Origin: CAZBRS01 sp964494475 | GTDB lineage: Bacteria > Myxococcota_A > UBA9042 > CAZBRS01 | Length of the DNA stretch: 64,000 nucleotides | Direction of reading: 5' to 3' | Assembly (NCBI GenBank): GCA_964494475.1 | Contig: CAZBRS010000028.1 | Coordinates: 1 to 64,000, forward strand | Shown here: piece after piece, positions 8,899 to 15,972 of the stretch | Layout: every line of letters starts with the position of its first letter | Numbering within the stretch: position 1 is the stretch's first letter | Notes under the pieces: model-generated | The model's database searches: none | Told to the model about the DNA's origin: nothing | What the model saw: the letters and a program-made list of their open reading frames with translations, nothing else | Position numbers and translations under genes: made by a program

Positions 8899-9708
8899 TC
8901 AATCCTCGTGAACCAGGCATTCCTGCCTGGAAAGAAGAACGTCGCCCCACTCGGCCGGGGCCACTTGCGCCGCCGCCGAGCCCCGCTCGACCGACAGCTC
9001 GAGCCTGTCCTCGGAGCCCCAGATCGGGAAGAGCCCGCGCCCGGCGCCCGCGGCGTACGTGGGGCACACCGGCCCCGCGTCACGGCCGGAGAGGCGCACC
9101 CCGAACGGCTCGGCGCCGAACGCCGCGACCGCGTCGGACCGCGTCACGTTCGTCACGAGGTTCCCGAAGCGATCCGGGAACATGACGCGTCCCCGGACCT
9201 CCAGGTGCGTCACGACCGCGTCGAGGCCGGCGAGCAGGATCGGCGCGGCGGGCTCGCCCAGGTCGGAGGGGCTCGCTCGGCCGGCGACCAGCGCCGCGGC
9301 CAGGGGCGCCAGGCGATCGCGACCGTGGAAGGTGGACGACGCCCCGGGCCGATCGAACGCCCGGCTCGTCACGCGCCACGCCAGCGCGCCCTGCCAGCGC
9401 CGCAGGACCAGCGTGAGCAGACCATTGTCGGGGGCCAGGAACACGTACCCGCCCGCCTCGACCACCAAGAGGTCGCGGGGCGTGCCCACCCCGGGGTCGA
9501 CCACGGCCACGTGCACCGTGCCCCGCGGGAACCAGCGCGCCGCGCCATCGAGCACGAAGGCACCCCGCACGACGTCGTGGGGCGGGACCTCGTGGCAGAC
9601 GTCGACCAGCGTGAGCCCGGGCGCCTGGGAGAGCAGCACGCCCTTCATGGCGCCGACGTAGGGGTCGGTCACGCCGAAGTCGGTCGTGAGCGTGACGATG
9701 GACGGCAT
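8899..9708 (-). CDS. SAM hydroxide adenosyltransferase (DUF62, chlorinase/fluorinase family)
   Basis: A 269-residue member of the S-adenosylmethionine hydrolase family, which uses hydroxide to split SAM into adenosine and methionine. Family marks are the N-terminal T-L-T-T-D-F-G-V-T-D-P-Y-V-G-A-M-K-G, V-V-D-P-G-V-G-T, A-P-D-N-G-L-L and F-H-G-R-D near residue 125. No halogenase-specific feature is evident. The extreme C-terminus (about R-Q-E-C-L-V-H-E-D) is encoded by a family A palindrome (8913-8930), suggesting the original end was replaced or extended by repeat insertion. It lies between a cyclic-nucleotide-binding protein and miaB on one transcript. Confidence 0.85.
   Translation of the reverse strand: MPSIVTLTTDFGVTDPYVGAMKGVLLSQAPGLTLVDVCHEVPPHDVVRGAFVLDGAARWFPRGTVHVAVVDPGVGTPRDLLVVEAGGYVFLAPDNGLLTLVLRRWQGALAWRVTSRAFDRPGASSTFHGRDRLAPLAAALVAGRASPSDLGEPAAPILLAGLDAVVTHLEVRGRVMFPDRFGNLVTNVTRSDAVAAFGAEPFGVRLSGRDAGPVCPTYAAGAGRGLFPIWGSEDRLELSVERGSAAAQVAPAEWGDVLLSRQECLVHED
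8913..8930. repeat. Palindrome, family A copy 3, inside the 3' end of the SAM-hydrolase gene
   Basis: Perfect 7-bp arms CCAGGCA / TGCCTGG around TTCC, the same loop as the copies near 5.3 kb. It encodes part of the last nine residues of the SAM hydrolase and lies just upstream of the miaB ribosome site. Confidence 0.75.
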
Positions 9709-9730
9709 GCGGGGTGGGTCGGGTTCAGCG

Positions 9731-10165
9731 CTAACGCGTGGCGGCGATCTCGTTCGCCTGGCGGAGCCGCGCGCACATCTCGATGAGGAGCGCGTGGCAG
9801 ATCTCGAGGTTGTTCTGCAACAGGATGCGGAAGGCCTCTCGGTCGAGCGTGAGGAAGCGGCTGCGCTCGATGGTGATGACGGTGGCCGAGCGCGTGTCGC
9901 GGTCGATGAGCCCGATCTCGCCGAAGACGCTGACGGGGTCGAAGATGCCGAGCGCCGTGGCGTCGTCCTTCAGGTAGTTCTTCACCACCTGCACCTGGCC
10001 CTCGACCAGGATGTAGAGACGGTCGGCCTCGCTGCCCTCGCGGATGACCTCTTCGCCCTCTTCGATGCGCTCGTCGGCGACCAGGCCCGCGATGATGCCC
10101 AGCGAGCGCTCGGGGAGCGACCGGAACAGGGGGACCTTCTTCAGCGTGTCGATGCGTTCCTTCAT
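9731..10165 (-). CDS. Stand-alone cyclic-nucleotide-binding domain protein
   Basis: 144 residues consisting of a single cNMP-binding (CAP N-terminal-like) beta-roll with a trailing helix and no helix-turn-helix. It opens with L-K-K-V-P-L-F-R-S-L-P-E-R-S-L, followed by V-I-R-E-G-S-E-A-D-R-L-Y-I-L-V-E-G and the phosphate-binding cassette F-G-E-I-G-L-I-D-R-D-T-R-S-A-T (about residues 80-95), where Glu and Arg normally contact the ligand. It could be a ligand-dependent regulator of a partner protein. It is the first gene of a probable operon with the SAM hydrolase and miaB. cAMP versus cGMP cannot be told. Confidence 0.85.
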   Translation of the reverse strand: MKERIDTLKKVPLFRSLPERSLGIIAGLVADERIEEGEEVIREGSEADRLYILVEGQVQVVKNYLKDDATALGIFDPVSVFGEIGLIDRDTRSATVITIERSRFLTLDREAFRILLQNNLEICHALLIEMCARLRQANEIAATR

Positions 10166-10201
10166 CCCGCGCCTGCCCTCGTGGTTCGAATCTTTTCAAC
10201 G

Positions 10202-12097
10202 TTACCGCGGATCGACCTCGCGATCAATGCCAACCACGTCGCGCGCTTCGTCGGCGCGGACCTCGTCGACCACGTCGGGCTCGAACTCCGGCTCGTGCGG
10301 CGACGAGACCTCGTCGGGTTCGTCGCGCTGTCCGGCGAACGCGGCGCCCGCCGACGGGGGCAACGGACGCGGTCGCCCCAGCAACGTCTGGCCGTTCACC
10401 CACGCCACCCACTCGTCGCGGGTGCGCTTCGAGGCCTGCAGGCGCCGGACACGCGCCACGTCGCGGGAGGGCTCGCCCTGCAATTCGGGCTTCCAGTTGG
10501 CCCGGAACGACGCGAGGGAGGCGACGGCCCGCGCCGCGGGCGGCTGGACGAACGAGGCCTCCAAGGCCCCCATCCCGACGGCCGCAGCCAGCGCCAGCAG
10601 CACGGCCGCGAGCCGGAGCATCCCACGCCGCGGCAAGAGCCGCCACAGGGCGACCAGCGCCAGCCCGACCACCGCCAGCACGTAGGGCAGCGCCGTGCCC
10701 AGACCGTAGAGGCCCACCGCGTTGGCCGCGTTGCGGAACACGTACCCCTCGACGAGCAGCGGCAGCGAGACCTCGTAGATGGGATCGAAGAACTCGAACG
10801 GGTAGCCCTGGGTGGTCAGGTGGATCAGCGTGCGGTTCCAGAGCGCCACCGTTCCGAGCCCCACCAGGAGCGCCCGCCAGCGCCAGTCGCGCCCCACGCC
10901 GCTGGTCGCGGTGAAGCGCGCGAGCCCGAGCACCAGGAACGGCTCGGCCGGCGACAGGTAGCGCGGTCCGGCCGTCCAGCCCCCGCGCCAGAGCGAGTGG
11001 GACGCGAAGAACAAAAGGAAACCCGCCCCGATGGCCACCGCGGGCCACGCCGCCCGGCGCGCCGAGGGCGTGGCGAGCAGCATTGGCGCGGCCACCAGCC
11101 AGAGCACCAGGAAGGGCGCGAAGAAGAACAGGCCCGTGAAGGGGCTGAACGCCACGCCCACGAAGCGCCGCCACGACGGCCCCACCACGCCCATCACGCC
11201 CGGCGCGATGGCCTCCTGGAAGGCCTCGGGCTCGATGCAGCTCTGGCCCGTGAGCCAGAGGGCGCCGAAGCACACGTGGTGGTAGTGGAACAGGAGCAGC
11301 ATGGGCCCGAGCGCGCCGAGCACGACCCACGCGAGATCGCGCCGGTCGGGCAGGCGGGCGAGCAGCAGCAGCCCCACGGGCACCACGCCCACCACGGCGG
11401 CGTACTCGCTGCACTGCGCGAAGCCCAGCGCCAGGCCCGAGAGCAGCAGCCACCACGGCCGCCGATTGCGGTCTGCCAGCGCCCGCTCCGCGAGCCACAG
11501 CCCCGCGAAGACGGCCATGCCCGCGTGCACGTGGCTGGCGAACATCGAGGCGTAGGTGGTCGAGGTCGTGCCGAAGGCCAGCAGCCCCGTGAAGGCCACC
11601 GCCAGGCGCAGATCGCCGGTCTCGGCCAGGAGGCGGCGCTGGAAGGCCACCAGGAACACGAGCCACGGCAGCAGCATGGTCCACAGGCGCAGCCAGGCGA
11701 TGGCGGCCTCGAGCGTGAACGGCTGCCCGAGGGCCGCGTAGACGTGCTTGCCCGCCCAGTAGAACGGCACGCCGACCAGCGACGTGCCCGGCGCCTTGGC
11801 CGAATAGAGCGCCCCGGCGCAGTCGGGGGGGTGCTCCGCGCGATCGGTGCAGTAGAGCGAACGATCGTTGACGTAGCCCCAGTCCCGGGTCACCGAGCCG
11901 AAGTCGATGGCGGCCCCGGAGGGCGCCAGCTTGCGGTAGCCGATGGCGTAGGAGGCCGAGTCGACGATGGCGCGCGTCATGTAGACGCGCACGTTCTCGT
12001 TGGGGTTGTTGGTGTGCGCGTGGTAGGGGAACACGTACAGCCACGCGAAACCGACCACCAGCACGAGCAGCACTTCGGCGCGCGTCGTGAGGTTCAT
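10202..12097 (-). CDS. Polytopic membrane glycosyltransferase-like protein (GT-C type)
   Basis: A 631-residue protein with about 11-13 predicted transmembrane helices and a soluble C-terminal tail of some 90 residues rich in Glu/Pro. The start at 12097 (M-N-L-T-T-R-A-E-V then a hydrophobic helix) overlaps the upstream stop by 4 nt. An early periplasmic loop between helices 1 and 2 carries D-W-G-Y-V-N-D-R-S and Y-S-A-K-A-P-G-T-S, a layout seen in GT-C enzymes that transfer sugars from polyprenyl phosphates. I see no clear D-E or D-D catalytic pair, so the assignment is to the fold class only. It ends an operon of envelope genes downstream of pgsA. Confidence 0.6.
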   Translation of the reverse strand: MNLTTRAEVLLVLVVGFAWLYVFPYHAHTNNPNENVRVYMTRAIVDSASYAIGYRKLAPSGAAIDFGSVTRDWGYVNDRSLYCTDRAEHPPDCAGALYSAKAPGTSLVGVPFYWAGKHVYAALGQPFTLEAAIAWLRLWTMLLPWLVFLVAFQRRLLAETGDLRLAVAFTGLLAFGTTSTTYASMFASHVHAGMAVFAGLWLAERALADRNRRPWWLLLSGLALGFAQCSEYAAVVGVVPVGLLLLARLPDRRDLAWVVLGALGPMLLLFHYHHVCFGALWLTGQSCIEPEAFQEAIAPGVMGVVGPSWRRFVGVAFSPFTGLFFFAPFLVLWLVAAPMLLATPSARRAAWPAVAIGAGFLLFFASHSLWRGGWTAGPRYLSPAEPFLVLGLARFTATSGVGRDWRWRALLVGLGTVALWNRTLIHLTTQGYPFEFFDPIYEVSLPLLVEGYVFRNAANAVGLYGLGTALPYVLAVVGLALVALWRLLPRRGMLRLAAVLLALAAAVGMGALEASFVQPPAARAVASLASFRANWKPELQGEPSRDVARVRRLQASKRTRDEWVAWVNGQTLLGRPRPLPPSAGAAFAGQRDEPDEVSSPHEPEFEPDVVDEVRADEARDVVGIDREVDPR

Positions 12098-12951
12098 GAC
12101 CCGAACCTCCCGAACAGCCACACCTCGCCGAAGCGGGCGCCGAGCCCCTCGAGCACCACCTCGACGGTGCCCCCCTCCGGCACCGAGGTCAGGTCGACCC
12201 ACGCGCCACGATCGCCCAGCCCCGGCCAGAACGCGCGGGTGAACAGCGTGCGCCCACCGGCCCTCACCCGCAGCCGCGCGAAGCCCAGCAGGGGCGTGCG
12301 CAGGCGCTCGCCCTCGGCGGTGAAGCCGAAGCGCAGCGCGAGCCGGGTGTCGTGGCCACGCTTCGGGAAGGAGAGCAGCACGCGCGCGTTCTGCACGAGG
12401 TGCGCACGCACGATCGGCACGCCCCCCGAGGTCGAAGGGCCCACCCAGCACCAGGTGCGCCCGCGACCGCAGGTGAAGCGCTCGCCCGAGCGGGTCAGGG
12501 CCTCGAGGCGGCCGTCGAGGTAGCGCAGCTCGACGCGCGCCTCCTTCAGCCGGCTCGACAGCAGCTGCCCAGGCTCGGGAACGCCGTCGGCCACCAGCGA
12601 CGTGAGCCCTCCGCAGCGCTCGACCCGGGGCCCTTCGGAAGCTCCAGCGCCCGCGGTGTCGTACGCCAGGCGCAGGAGGTCGAGCGGCGCGTCGTCGAAG
12701 AACACGTGGCGCACCGGGGCCTGGTCGGAGAAGCCAGCGGGGTAGCACGGCGAGCGCTCGAGCCAGCGGCAGGCGTCGACGCGGGTGGCCGGCGAGATCG
12801 CGACCTTGGTGCCGTCGTCCCAGAAGCCCAGGCAACGGACCTCTTCGACCACGGGGAAGAGCAGGACCGCGGCGGCGCTGAGCGCGGCCAGCAGCAGCCC
12901 GGCGGAGACGAGGACGACGGTCGGACCGGCAGCCCTGGCGGCTACGGGCAC
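12094..12951 (-). CDS. Membrane-anchored extracytoplasmic protein, unknown
   Basis: A 285-residue protein with one N-terminal hydrophobic segment (about residues 7-30) and an outside domain with Cys pairs (V-R-C-L-G-F, D-A-C-R-W, S-P-C-Y, F-T-C-G-R-G-R-T-W-C-W). The last 90 residues look beta-rich, ending R-F-G-E-V-W-L-F-G-R. I chose the GTG at 12951 (10-nt overlap with the preceding gene); an ATG at 12978 would overlap by 37 nt. It overlaps the glycosyltransferase-like gene by 4 nt, so the two are likely co-expressed and may act together. I recognise no family. Confidence 0.6.
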   Translation of the reverse strand: MPVAARAAGPTVVLVSAGLLLAALSAAAVLLFPVVEEVRCLGFWDDGTKVAISPATRVDACRWLERSPCYPAGFSDQAPVRHVFFDDAPLDLLRLAYDTAGAGASEGPRVERCGGLTSLVADGVPEPGQLLSSRLKEARVELRYLDGRLEALTRSGERFTCGRGRTWCWVGPSTSGGVPIVRAHLVQNARVLLSFPKRGHDTRLALRFGFTAEGERLRTPLLGFARLRVRAGGRTLFTRAFWPGLGDRGAWVDLTSVPEGGTVEVVLEGLGARFGEVWLFGRFGS

Positions 12952-13496
12952 ACCGTCACGGCCGAGTTCTTGCTGCATCCGTAGTCCTGGCAGTCGGTGA
13001 AGCCGTTGCCGTCGTTGTCGAGGCCGTCGGCGCAGTTCTCGTTCGTGCTCTCGCAGAACGGCACCTCGGGCAGGCCCTGGCAGCTGCGATCGGAGCAGTC
13101 GATGTATCCGTTGCAGTTGTTGTCGAGGCCGTCGCTGCAGGTGTCGGCGTCGTCCTCGAAGCCGCGCTGGTCGAGCGGCGGGCAGCAGCCCTCGTTGGCC
13201 TTGCACTGGTCATCGCCGCAGTCGGAGCGGCCGTCGCCGTCGTTGTCGAGGCCGTCGAGGCAGGTCGACAGATCGGAGGGGTCGCCCTCGATGCACGAGG
13301 GCGCGCAGTCGGAGTCGCTGCAGTCGGTCAGCCCGTCTTCGTCGTTGTCTTCGTCGTCGTGGCAGAAGAGGGCCCGGTTGGCCTCGTGCTCGGCGTACTC
13401 GGTGCGTTGCCAGGCCGGCGTCTGCTCCTCGTCGCGGCACGCCTGGGGCAGCAGCAGGAGGAGGGGCAGCAGGAGCCAGGGAAGAGAACGGGTCAT
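12942..13496 (-). CDS. Small lipoprotein with D-G-L-D-N-D calcium-type repeats
   Basis: 184 residues. The signal peptide ends L-P-Q-A-C (Cys20). The rest is built from MopE-like units: C-H-D-D-E-D-N-D-E-D-G-L-T-D-C, C-L-D-G-L-D-N-D-G-D-G-R-S-D-C, C-S-D-G-L-D-N-N-C-N-G, and C-A-D-G-L-D-N-D-G-N-G-F-T-D-C, each with acidic residues spaced like EF-hand-type loops and flanked by Cys. It probably sits on the outer membrane and binds calcium. The ATG at 13496 overlaps the pgsA stop by 4 nt, tying its expression to phospholipid synthesis. Confidence 0.8.
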   Translation of the reverse strand: MTRSLPWLLLPLLLLLPQACRDEEQTPAWQRTEYAEHEANRALFCHDDEDNDEDGLTDCSDSDCAPSCIEGDPSDLSTCLDGLDNDGDGRSDCGDDQCKANEGCCPPLDQRGFEDDADTCSDGLDNNCNGYIDCSDRSCQGLPEVPFCESTNENCADGLDNDGNGFTDCQDYGCSKNSAVTVCP

Positions 13497-14107
13497 GGTC
13501 GCTCCTCGGGGTATTTTTCCTTCACGGCGCTCACGAACTTCGCGAAGTAGCCCACCGCGGAGAACACCGAGAAGAAGAGCGAGATGCCCACGCACACCAG
13601 GCCCACCAGGTGGTAGTCGATGGTGGTCTCCCAGATCCCGTAGTCGGTGGGGTAGCGGTGATGGATGACGAGCCCCAACAGGCCCACCATCTGGAACGCG
13701 GTCTTCCATTTGCCGGTCTGGTCGACGCCCAGGCGGAGTCCCTCGGACTCGGCCACCATGCGCAGGGCCGTGATCGAGATCTCGCGCGTCAGGAGCAGCA
13801 CGACCAGCCAAGCGGGCAGGCGGGAGAGCTCGACCAGCATGACGCAGACGGCCATGACCAGGATCTTGTCGGCGACGGGGTCCATGAACCTGCCGAGGAT
13901 GCTGCCCTGGTCGAAGTTGCGCGCGACCCAGCCGTCGAGCCAGTCGGTGACCGCAGCCGCCGCGTAGACCAGGGCGGCCAGGGCCAGGCTCGGCTTGGTG
14001 TCCTGCGCCATGAGCACCAGCACCAGGGGGATGAGCGCGATGCGGCCGAGGGTCAGCAGGTTGGGCACGTTCAGGAACTCGGTGCGGACGTTGTGCGTGC
14101 GGGTCAT
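13493..14107 (-). CDS. pgsA: CDP-diacylglycerol-glycerol-3-phosphate 3-phosphatidyltransferase
   Basis: A 204-residue inner-membrane CDP-alcohol phosphatidyltransferase making phosphatidylglycerol phosphate, the committed step to phosphatidylglycerol and cardiolipin. The catalytic motif D-x2-D-G-x2-A-R-x8-G-x3-D-x3-D is intact (D-W-L-D-G-W-V-A-R through F-M-D-P-V-A-D, about residues 55-81). N-V-P-N-L-L-T-L-G-R at the N-terminus is typical of PgsA. It has several membrane helices and normal length. It overlaps both neighbours by 4 nt, in a tight envelope operon with a lytic transglycosylase upstream and a lipoprotein downstream. Confidence 0.93.
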   Translation of the reverse strand: MTRTHNVRTEFLNVPNLLTLGRIALIPLVLVLMAQDTKPSLALAALVYAAAAVTDWLDGWVARNFDQGSILGRFMDPVADKILVMAVCVMLVELSRLPAWLVVLLLTREISITALRMVAESEGLRLGVDQTGKWKTAFQMVGLLGLVIHHRYPTDYGIWETTIDYHLVGLVCVGISLFFSVFSAVGYFAKFVSAVKEKYPEERP

Positions 14108-14799
14108 GGGGCTCCGTCGACGCCGTAGTACTCTTTGTAGTGATAGTAGTAGTCGAGCACCTTCTTCACGTACAGGTTGGTCTCCTCGAACGGGATGCCG
14201 GCCTTGGCGTCGACGGCGCCGCCCCCCGCGTGGTATCCGGACAGCACCTGGACGAAGTCACCCTCGAAGCGGTTGGCGAGCAGGCGCAGCAGGCGCGTGC
14301 CCCCCAGGATGTTCTGCTCGGGATCGAAGGGATCGTGGATGCCCAGGCGGTGGCAGTTGAAGGGCATGACCTGCATGAGCCCCTGCGCCCCGGCCGGGCT
14401 CACGGCCGCGCGCTGGAAGCCGGACTCGACCTTGATGACCGCCAGGAGGAAGGGGATCGGGAGCGAGTACTTCGCGGCGGCCGCGCTCACGAACGGGAGC
14501 ACGTCGCGCACGCGGTCGCCGTCGGGGGCTCCCGCGCCGACCTTCGGGGACGGGCTCGTCGAGGACGCCGAGGTCGAGGCCCCCGCCGTGGCGGGCTCGG
14601 ACGTCGGGGCGGGCTTCCCCACGCGGAAGTACGTGCTGCAGCGCCAGCCATCTCGGCGCAGCCGCTCGACCTCCTTGGGCTCGTTGACGAAATAGGGGTC
14701 GGCGCCGCTCTTCTGGCACGAGTAGAACGTGCCGGCCGACGCCCGCGCAGCCCCGAGGACCAGCACGAGCGCGGTGATGATGAGGTGTGCCCGCGTCAC
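14104..14799 (-). CDS. Lytic transglycosylase (SLT, goose-type lysozyme fold)
   Basis: A 231-residue exported protein: signal peptide ending A-R-A-S-A, a short DUF4124-like segment with a Cys pair (Y-S-C-Q, W-R-C), a Ser/Thr/Pro linker, then an SLT domain from about residue 95. The catalytic Glu lies in V-I-K-V-E-S-G-F, followed by S-P-A-G-A-Q-G-L-M-Q-V-M-P, N-I-L-G-G-T-R and Y-H-A-G-G-G-A-V, all canonical for family 1 transglycosylases that cleave peptidoglycan to 1,6-anhydro ends. The GTG at 14799 was chosen because it begins the signal peptide. A strong -10 box ends only 6 nt upstream, so the message may be leaderless. Confidence 0.88.
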   Translation of the reverse strand: MTRAHLIITALVLVLGAARASAGTFYSCQKSGADPYFVNEPKEVERLRRDGWRCSTYFRVGKPAPTSEPATAGASTSASSTSPSPKVGAGAPDGDRVRDVLPFVSAAAAKYSLPIPFLLAVIKVESGFQRAAVSPAGAQGLMQVMPFNCHRLGIHDPFDPEQNILGGTRLLRLLANRFEGDFVQVLSGYHAGGGAVDAKAGIPFEETNLYVKKVLDYYYHYKEYYGVDGAP

Positions 14800-14805
14800 G
14801 GCGCC

Positions 14806-14833
14806 ATTGTAGCCAAAGCCGTTCGGCTCACAA
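14806..14833 (-). promoter_or_regulatory. Candidate promoter of the lytic transglycosylase operon
   Basis: Minus strand TTGTGA (14833-14828), 16 bp, TACAAT (14811-14806). Transcription would start on or next to the GTG at 14799. Confidence 0.5.
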
Positions 14834-14842
14834 CCGGAATCC

Positions 14843-14871
14843 CTGACACCCGCCACGCATTCGGTTACACT
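14843..14871 (+). promoter_or_regulatory. Candidate promoter of the aldo/keto reductase gene
   Basis: CTGACA (14843-14848), 17 bp, TACACT (14866-14871): five of six matches at -35. It is divergent from the transglycosylase promoter. Confidence 0.55.
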
Positions 14872-14892
14872 CTCTCACGAACGGCCCTCGAG

Positions 14893-15972
14893 GTGAGCGT
14901 GCCCCCCCTTGGCTGGGAGTCCGGCCTGCCCGGCAAGATCGGTTTCGGTGGTTACCGCGTCGAAGAGAACGTGGCCGAGCATCGCCAGGCGCTCGAGGCC
15001 TTCCTCGACGGAGGGGGCAGCGTGCTCGACACGGCCGCCAACTACACGTGCGGAGGCAGCGAGCGGTTGATCGGGGCCGTGCTGGCCGCGCGGGGCCGGG
15101 CCCGGGTGACGGTGGTCACCAAGGCCGGCTACCTCGAGCCCACGGTCGAAGGGCGCGCCCCCGACGGCCTGACGCGCGACTACCCCGAGCGCGTGCGCAC
15201 GCCCTACGGCTTCTTCCACTGCATCCACCCCCAGTTCCTGGCCGACGCCATCACGCGCTCACTGCGCCGGCTGCGGGTCGAGCGCCTCGACGTGTTCCTG
15301 CTGCACAACCCCGAGTACTTCCTGACCACGCTCCTCGGGCCGCGGCCCAAGGCCGACCCGAACGTGCAGGCCGCGTTTCGCGGACGCGTCGAGGCCGCCT
15401 TCGCGCACCTCGAGGACGAGGTGAAGGCCGGGCGCGTGGGCGGCTACGGCGTCAGCTCGAACAACCTCGGCCGCCCGGCGACCGATCCCGTGGCCGTGAC
15501 CGTCGAGGGGCTGCTCGACGCCGCGCGCGCCGTGTCGTCGTCCAGCGCCTTCTCCACGGTCCAGTGCCCCCTGAACCTGCTCGAACGAGACGCCGCCCTG
15601 CCCCGCCCACCGCTGGCGACGAGCGCCCTCGACGCCGCCCGCGCGGCCGGCCTGTGCGTGCTCACGAACCGCCCCATCAACGCCATGCGCGGGGCGCTGG
15701 TGCCGCTGCGCGACGGCCGCAGCGTCGACGCCCGCAGCGAGATCTACCTCGACGCGCTGCGCCGGGCCCTGGAGGCCAACCGCTACGAGCGGCTCGACGG
15801 CCTGAAGGGCTGGTCGCTGGCGCACGCCGCGCTCGATCTGGTGCGCTCGCTCCCCGAGGTCGACTGCGTGCTGAACGGCATGCGGCGCCCGGCTTACGTG
15901 CGCATGGCCCACGAGGTGCTGGCCGAGGGGCCAGAGGCCCGGGCCCACGATATCCTGAGGGGGTTGTATTGA
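14893..15972 (+). CDS. Aldo/keto reductase family protein
   Basis: A 359-residue TIM-barrel oxidoreductase of the NAD(P)H-dependent aldo/keto reductase family. The barrel start (G-K-I-G-F-G-G-Y-R) is followed by the conserved D-T-A-A-N-Y, where Asp and Tyr are catalytic, the Lys in T-V-V-T-K-A-G, and D-V-F-L-L-H-N-P with the catalytic His. G-Y-G-V-S-S-N-N corresponds to the usual G-V-S-N cofactor-side strand. A long central insert (about residues 100-190) and the C-terminus are divergent, so the substrate is unknown. GTG at 14893 is the first start after a good promoter; GTG at 14899 is an alternative. The stop overlaps the TTG start of the next gene. Confidence 0.85.
   Translation: MSVPPLGWESGLPGKIGFGGYRVEENVAEHRQALEAFLDGGGSVLDTAANYTCGGSERLIGAVLAARGRARVTVVTKAGYLEPTVEGRAPDGLTRDYPERVRTPYGFFHCIHPQFLADAITRSLRRLRVERLDVFLLHNPEYFLTTLLGPRPKADPNVQAAFRGRVEAAFAHLEDEVKAGRVGGYGVSSNNLGRPATDPVAVTVEGLLDAARAVSSSSAFSTVQCPLNLLERDAALPRPPLATSALDAARAAGLCVLTNRPINAMRGALVPLRDGRSVDARSEIYLDALRRALEANRYERLDGLKGWSLAHAALDLVRSLPEVDCVLNGMRRPAYVRMAHEVLAEGPEARAHDILRGLY

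Noticed and set aside
9686..12523. 945-codon plus-strand open frame
   Set aside because: Antisense to the cNMP-binding and glycosyltransferase-like genes; Arg/Glu/His-rich with no signal, motif or ribosome site.
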